From: Actinomycetota bacterium
GTDB lineage: Bacteria; Actinomycetota; Thermoleophilia; Solirubrobacterales; 70-9
Assembly (NCBI GenBank): GCA_005884985.1
Contig: VAYK01000165.1
Span: forward strand, 2,764-10,611
Direction of reading: 5' to 3'
Length of the DNA stretch: 7,848 bases
The translations under genes were made by a program, and so were the position numbers. The notes beneath the pieces are model-generated. The model worked only from the letters and a program-made list of their open reading frames with translations. It did no database searches and had not been told where the DNA came from. Below, piece by piece: positions 5,469 through 7,848 of the stretch (its first letter is position 1; each line of letters opens with the position of its first letter).

Positions 5469-5821
5469 CTCGCGCGTCGAGGACTCGTTGAGGGGTCTCG
5501 ATCGTCGCGTGACTCCGCGTCGGGGTCGATCTCCGCGGCATGCTCGGCGTGCGCGCGCGCCGTCTCTTGCTGCCGCTTGGCCGCGCGGGACCGCTCTTCG
5601 GCCTCGGCGGCTTCCCGGCGTGCACGGGCAGCTTGCTCGTCGGCTGCCGCGGCCTCCCTTTGCGCTCCCAACCGGCGCGAGGCAGCCTCTTCGCGGTGCT
5701 CTGTCGCGATTTGGCGCCGGTCGTCGAGCTTTCGCTCACGCTCTCTCCTCAGCGCCGCCGCGAGCAAAGCGATCACGATTACGGCGCCGATCACGATCAA
5801 AACAATTGCGACTGTGCTCAT
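5462..5821 (-). CDS. Small membrane-anchored coiled-coil protein, function unknown
   Basis: I do not recognise a family. The 119-residue protein has one hydrophobic segment (about 3-25, STVAIVLIVIGAVIVIALL) followed by a strongly charged Arg/Glu/Ala-rich stretch (about 25-95) likely to form a long helix or coiled coil, and an acidic then Ser/Arg tail. A short N terminus followed by the RRERERK cluster suggests a cytoplasmic C-terminal part. The ATG at 5821-5819 has AAAGGAG a few bases upstream on the minus strand, so this start is well supported; a longer frame to 6019 has no such support. It is convergent with mazG and divergent from eno. A structural or scaffolding role at the membrane is possible but not shown. 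Confidence 0.7.
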   Translation of the reverse strand: MSTVAIVLIVIGAVIVIALLAAALRRERERKLDDRRQIATEHREEAASRRLGAQREAAAADEQAARARREAAEAEERSRAAKRQQETARAHAEHAAEIDPDAESRDDRDPSTSPRRASR

Positions 5822-6011
5822 TTTCGACTCCTTTCGATGGCCCAGCTCTTGCTCTCGCTGACGACCGGGTCGTCGTTTCGCCACTACCCACTGCGGGGCG
5901 GGTGAATCAACTCGCCGCATCGAAGTCCGAGTGGGCCGAAGCGGTGTCGGGAGGACGTCGTCTGCTCGTGCCTTGGCCCGAATGGGCACGGCCTGGCAAA
6001 CTTCCGCGGCC
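5822..6011. other. Divergent intergenic region before eno
   Basis: This stretch of about 190 bases separates the small minus-strand gene from eno and should hold promoters for both. I see no clear -10/-35 pair for eno and no Shine-Dalgarno sequence in front of its ATG. A small GCCC-GAAT-GGGC hairpin near 5977-5988 is the only local structure and may be chance. Confidence 0.4.
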
Positions 6012-7289
6012 ATGCCCACGATCGAGCGGATTCACGCGCGCCAGATCCTCGACTCGCGGGGAAACCCGACGGTCGAGGTCGAGGTGACGCTCGACTCGGA
6101 GGCCCGGGGGCGCGCCGCCGTCCCGTCGGGCGCCTCGACGGGCGAGTTCGAGGCCACCGAGCTTCGCGACGGCGGCGAGGCCTGGGGCGGCAAGGGCGTC
6201 GCGAACGCGGTCGCGAACGTCAACGATGACATCGCCCGAGCGCTGGTGGGCGCGCGAGCGACCGAGCAGGGGGCCATCGATCGCACCCTGATCGACCTCG
6301 ACGGCACGCCGAACAAGTCCCGGCTTGGCGCCAACGCGATCCTCGGCGTCTCGCTCGCGGTCGCCCGCGCCGCCGCGGCCGAGGCGGGAGAGCCGCTGTA
6401 CCGCTTCCTCGGCGGCGTCGACGCCACCATCCTGCCGGTGCCGATGATGAACGTGCTCAACGGCGGCGCCCACGCCGACAACAAGGTCGACTTCCAGGAG
6501 TTCATGGTCGTTCCGGCCGGCGCCCGGAGCTTCTCCGAGGCGCTGCGGGTCGGCGCCGAGATCTTTCACGCCCTCAAGGGCACGCTGAAGGACCAAGGCC
6601 TGGGAACCACGGTTGGCGACGAGGGGGGCTTTGCCCCCGACCTCGACTCGAACGAGGCGGCGCTCGAGGCGCTGATCGCAGGCATCGAGGCGGCGGGATA
6701 CGAGGCGGGCAACGACGTCTTCGTCGCCCTCGACCCGGCGAGCAGCGAGCTGTATGGCGATGGCGCCTACGTCCTCGAGCACGAGGGCCGGACCCTGTCG
6801 CCCGCCGAGCTGGTTGATTACTGGGTGGATATCTGTGACCGCTACCCGGTGGTCTCGCTCGAGGACGGCATGGACGAGGAGGATTGGGACGGCTGGAAGG
6901 CCCTCACCGAGCGGGTCGGCGAGCGGGTGCAGCTGGTCGGCGATGACCTCTTCGTCACCAGCCCGGAACGCCTGCGGCGCGGGATCGAGCTGCGCGTCGC
7001 CAACTCCATCCTGGTGAAGCTCAACCAGATCGGGACCCTGACCGAGACGCTGGAGACGATCGAGCTCGCGCACGATGCCGGGTACACGACGGTGATCTCC
7101 CACCGCTCGGGTGAGACCGAGGACACGACGATCGCCGATCTGGCAGTCGCAACCGGCGCCGGCCAGATCAAGGCGGGCGCGCCCTCACGCTCGGATCGGG
7201 TGGCGAAGTACAACCAGCTCTTGCGGATCGAGGAGGAGCTCGGCGAGCGGGCCTCGTATCCCGGAATCAGCGCCTTTGCAGGAAGGTAG
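6012..7289 (+). CDS. eno: Enolase (phosphopyruvate hydratase)
   Basis: Enolase converts 2-phosphoglycerate to phosphoenolpyruvate in glycolysis, in the cytoplasm, with Mg2+. At 425 residues it has normal length. Visible functional residues are S42 in the mobile loop GASTG, H154 (GGAHADN), E163 (FQEFM), E204 (GDEGGF), the metal ligands D241 (ALDP), E284 (SLEDGM) and D311 (VGDDLF), the catalytic base K336 (LVKLNQIGT), the SHRSGET loop at 363-369, and K387 (IKAGAPSRSDR). The start MPTIERIHARQ matches the family N terminus; an in-frame extension back to 5931 does not look like enolase. No clear ribosome-binding site precedes the ATG, so it may be leaderless or weakly initiated. The sequence is entirely typical, with no sign of damage. 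Confidence 0.98.
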   Translation: MPTIERIHARQILDSRGNPTVEVEVTLDSEARGRAAVPSGASTGEFEATELRDGGEAWGGKGVANAVANVNDDIARALVGARATEQGAIDRTLIDLDGTPNKSRLGANAILGVSLAVARAAAAEAGEPLYRFLGGVDATILPVPMMNVLNGGAHADNKVDFQEFMVVPAGARSFSEALRVGAEIFHALKGTLKDQGLGTTVGDEGGFAPDLDSNEAALEALIAGIEAAGYEAGNDVFVALDPASSELYGDGAYVLEHEGRTLSPAELVDYWVDICDRYPVVSLEDGMDEEDWDGWKALTERVGERVQLVGDDLFVTSPERLRRGIELRVANSILVKLNQIGTLTETLETIELAHDAGYTTVISHRSGETEDTTIADLAVATGAGQIKAGAPSRSDRVAKYNQLLRIEEELGERASYPGISAFAGR

Positions 7290-7313
7290 AGCGCGGGCGC
7301 CGAACCATGGAGC

Positions 7314-7649
7314 GTGAGCGCTCGCGCCTATCGTGTGGCACCACGCCGGCGGACCCGGGGACGGCCGGCGAGCCGCATTCACTGGGACAAGCTCGGCCGC
7401 GTTGTCCTGGTCCTGGTGCTGTTCGTGATCCTGTGCTCCTACGTGAACCCCGTGGTCAACTTCGTCGACGCGTGGCGGAACTCCCACGCGCAGCGCAGCG
7501 AGTTGCTACAGCTCGAGCGTCAGCACAGCCGTGTGGCGGCCAAGGCCGCAGCCCTCAACGACCCCGGCGCCGCCGCCGAGGCGGCGCGGAAGCTGGGCAT
7601 GGTCGCCCCGGGCGAGCGCTCATACGTGGTGCGCGGCCTGTCGAAGTAG
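7314..7649 (+). CDS. DivIC/FtsB-family septum formation initiator
   Basis: This 111-residue bitopic membrane protein belongs to the family that links the FtsQ and FtsL division proteins at the septum. It has a short basic cytoplasmic N terminus (1-25), one transmembrane helix (about 28-46, GRVVLVLVLFVILCSYV), a coiled-coil segment (about 54-80), and the typical C-terminal ARKLGMVAPGERSYVV motif (91-106). It starts 24 bases after eno, the usual actinobacterial order, and is probably cotranscribed. GTG 7314 is the first reasonable in-frame start but has only GGAG almost touching it; an ATG at 7307 is in another frame. A GTG at 7335 would also keep the membrane helix. FtsB and DivIC names are both used for this family, so no symbol is given. 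Confidence 0.85.
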   Translation: MSARAYRVAPRRRTRGRPASRIHWDKLGRVVLVLVLFVILCSYVNPVVNFVDAWRNSHAQRSELLQLERQHSRVAAKAAALNDPGAAAEAARKLGMVAPGERSYVVRGLSK

Positions 7650-7683
7650 CCCCGGCGGCCCAGCGCCCCGGCGAGCGTCCGCG

Positions 7684-7848
7684 GTGAGCGTGGCGTTCGC
7701 GGGCGCGGCCTTCGTCACCGCGCCGGCCAGCGAGCGCACGCTGACGGCCGGCGCGTACCTCGTCGGTGCCCTCGAGCTGACCCTCGTCGCAGCGGCGCTG
7801 GCCTTCGGCGCGTACCGGGTGCGCGCCCTGCTGCTGCCCGGGTGGTCC
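7684..7848 (+). CDS. N-terminal part of a hydrophobic protein, cut by the window end
   Basis: From a GTG at 7684 an open frame of 55 codons runs off the window. It has Ala/Val/Leu-rich segments around residues 3-14 and 22-44 (TAGAYLVGALELTLVAAALA) followed by YRVRALLLPGW, consistent with an integral membrane protein. It follows divIC by 34 bases in the same direction, so it may belong to the same transcript. No family can be named from this fragment and the start is uncertain. Confidence 0.45.
   Translation, partial: MSVAFAGAAFVTAPASERTLTAGAYLVGALELTLVAAALAFGAYRVRALLLPGWS

Noticed and set aside
5907..7103. Long minus-strand open frame opposite enolase
   Set aside because: It is antisense to a fully conserved enolase gene and its composition is that of a shadow frame in high-GC DNA.
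1..7848. CRISPR array, tRNA or rRNA genes
   Set aside because: No regularly spaced direct repeats with unique spacers and no recognisable tRNA or rRNA segments were seen on either strand.

Overview
This is a high-GC window from what looks like an actinobacterium. The block mazG - eno - divIC/ftsB at the right end is a common actinobacterial arrangement, and the Arg/Ala/Glu-rich proteins and GC-rich codons agree. A Thermoleophilia (Solirubrobacterales-type) origin is my guess from general resemblance, not something the sequence proves.

Layout. Positions 1-136 are a regulatory region with two palindromes. Positions 137-1426 (+) encode an intact R2-like ligand-binding oxidase (R2lox) that carries an extra SCP2-like lipid-binding domain at its C terminus. 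Convergent to it lies a TetR-family regulator gene broken by a 107-bp deletion (minus strand, 1495-2017). Next is a complete IS481-type insertion sequence (2139-3209) with an apparently intact DDE transposase. Beyond the IS the same chromosomal segment reappears in reverse: an intact tetR (3331-3960, +), the same terminator hairpin, and the 3' half of the R2lox gene (minus strand, 4029-4819). At 4819/4820 this inverted copy is joined directly to the coding sequence of mazG (to 5429, +). After that come a short convergent gene for a membrane-anchored coiled-coil protein (5462-5821, -), enolase (6012-7289, +), a DivIC/FtsB-like division protein (7314-7649, +) and the start of a hydrophobic protein that runs off the window (7684 onward).

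The central structure is a giant inverted repeat. Its arms are 636-2138 and 3210-4819, with the IS exactly at the axis. By eye the arms differ at five single bases plus the 107-bp deletion. Each IS end abuts a CTAG-centred hexamer (TCTAGC on the left, GCTAGA on the right). These hexamers are reverse complements of each other rather than direct repeats, so this is not a simple insertion. Between them the arms keep one intact copy of each gene: R2lox in the left arm and tetR in the right. If the junctions are real, an IS-linked inverted duplication has rearranged the chromosome and removed the native 5' end of mazG. If not, this is an amplification or assembly chimera. The arm differences argue mildly for a real or allelic origin but do not settle it.

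Functionally, R2lox-SCP2 and its TetR regulator form a likely lipid-related oxidase/regulator pair. MazG, enolase and DivIC are housekeeping genes (nucleotide-pool sanitation, glycolysis, cell division).
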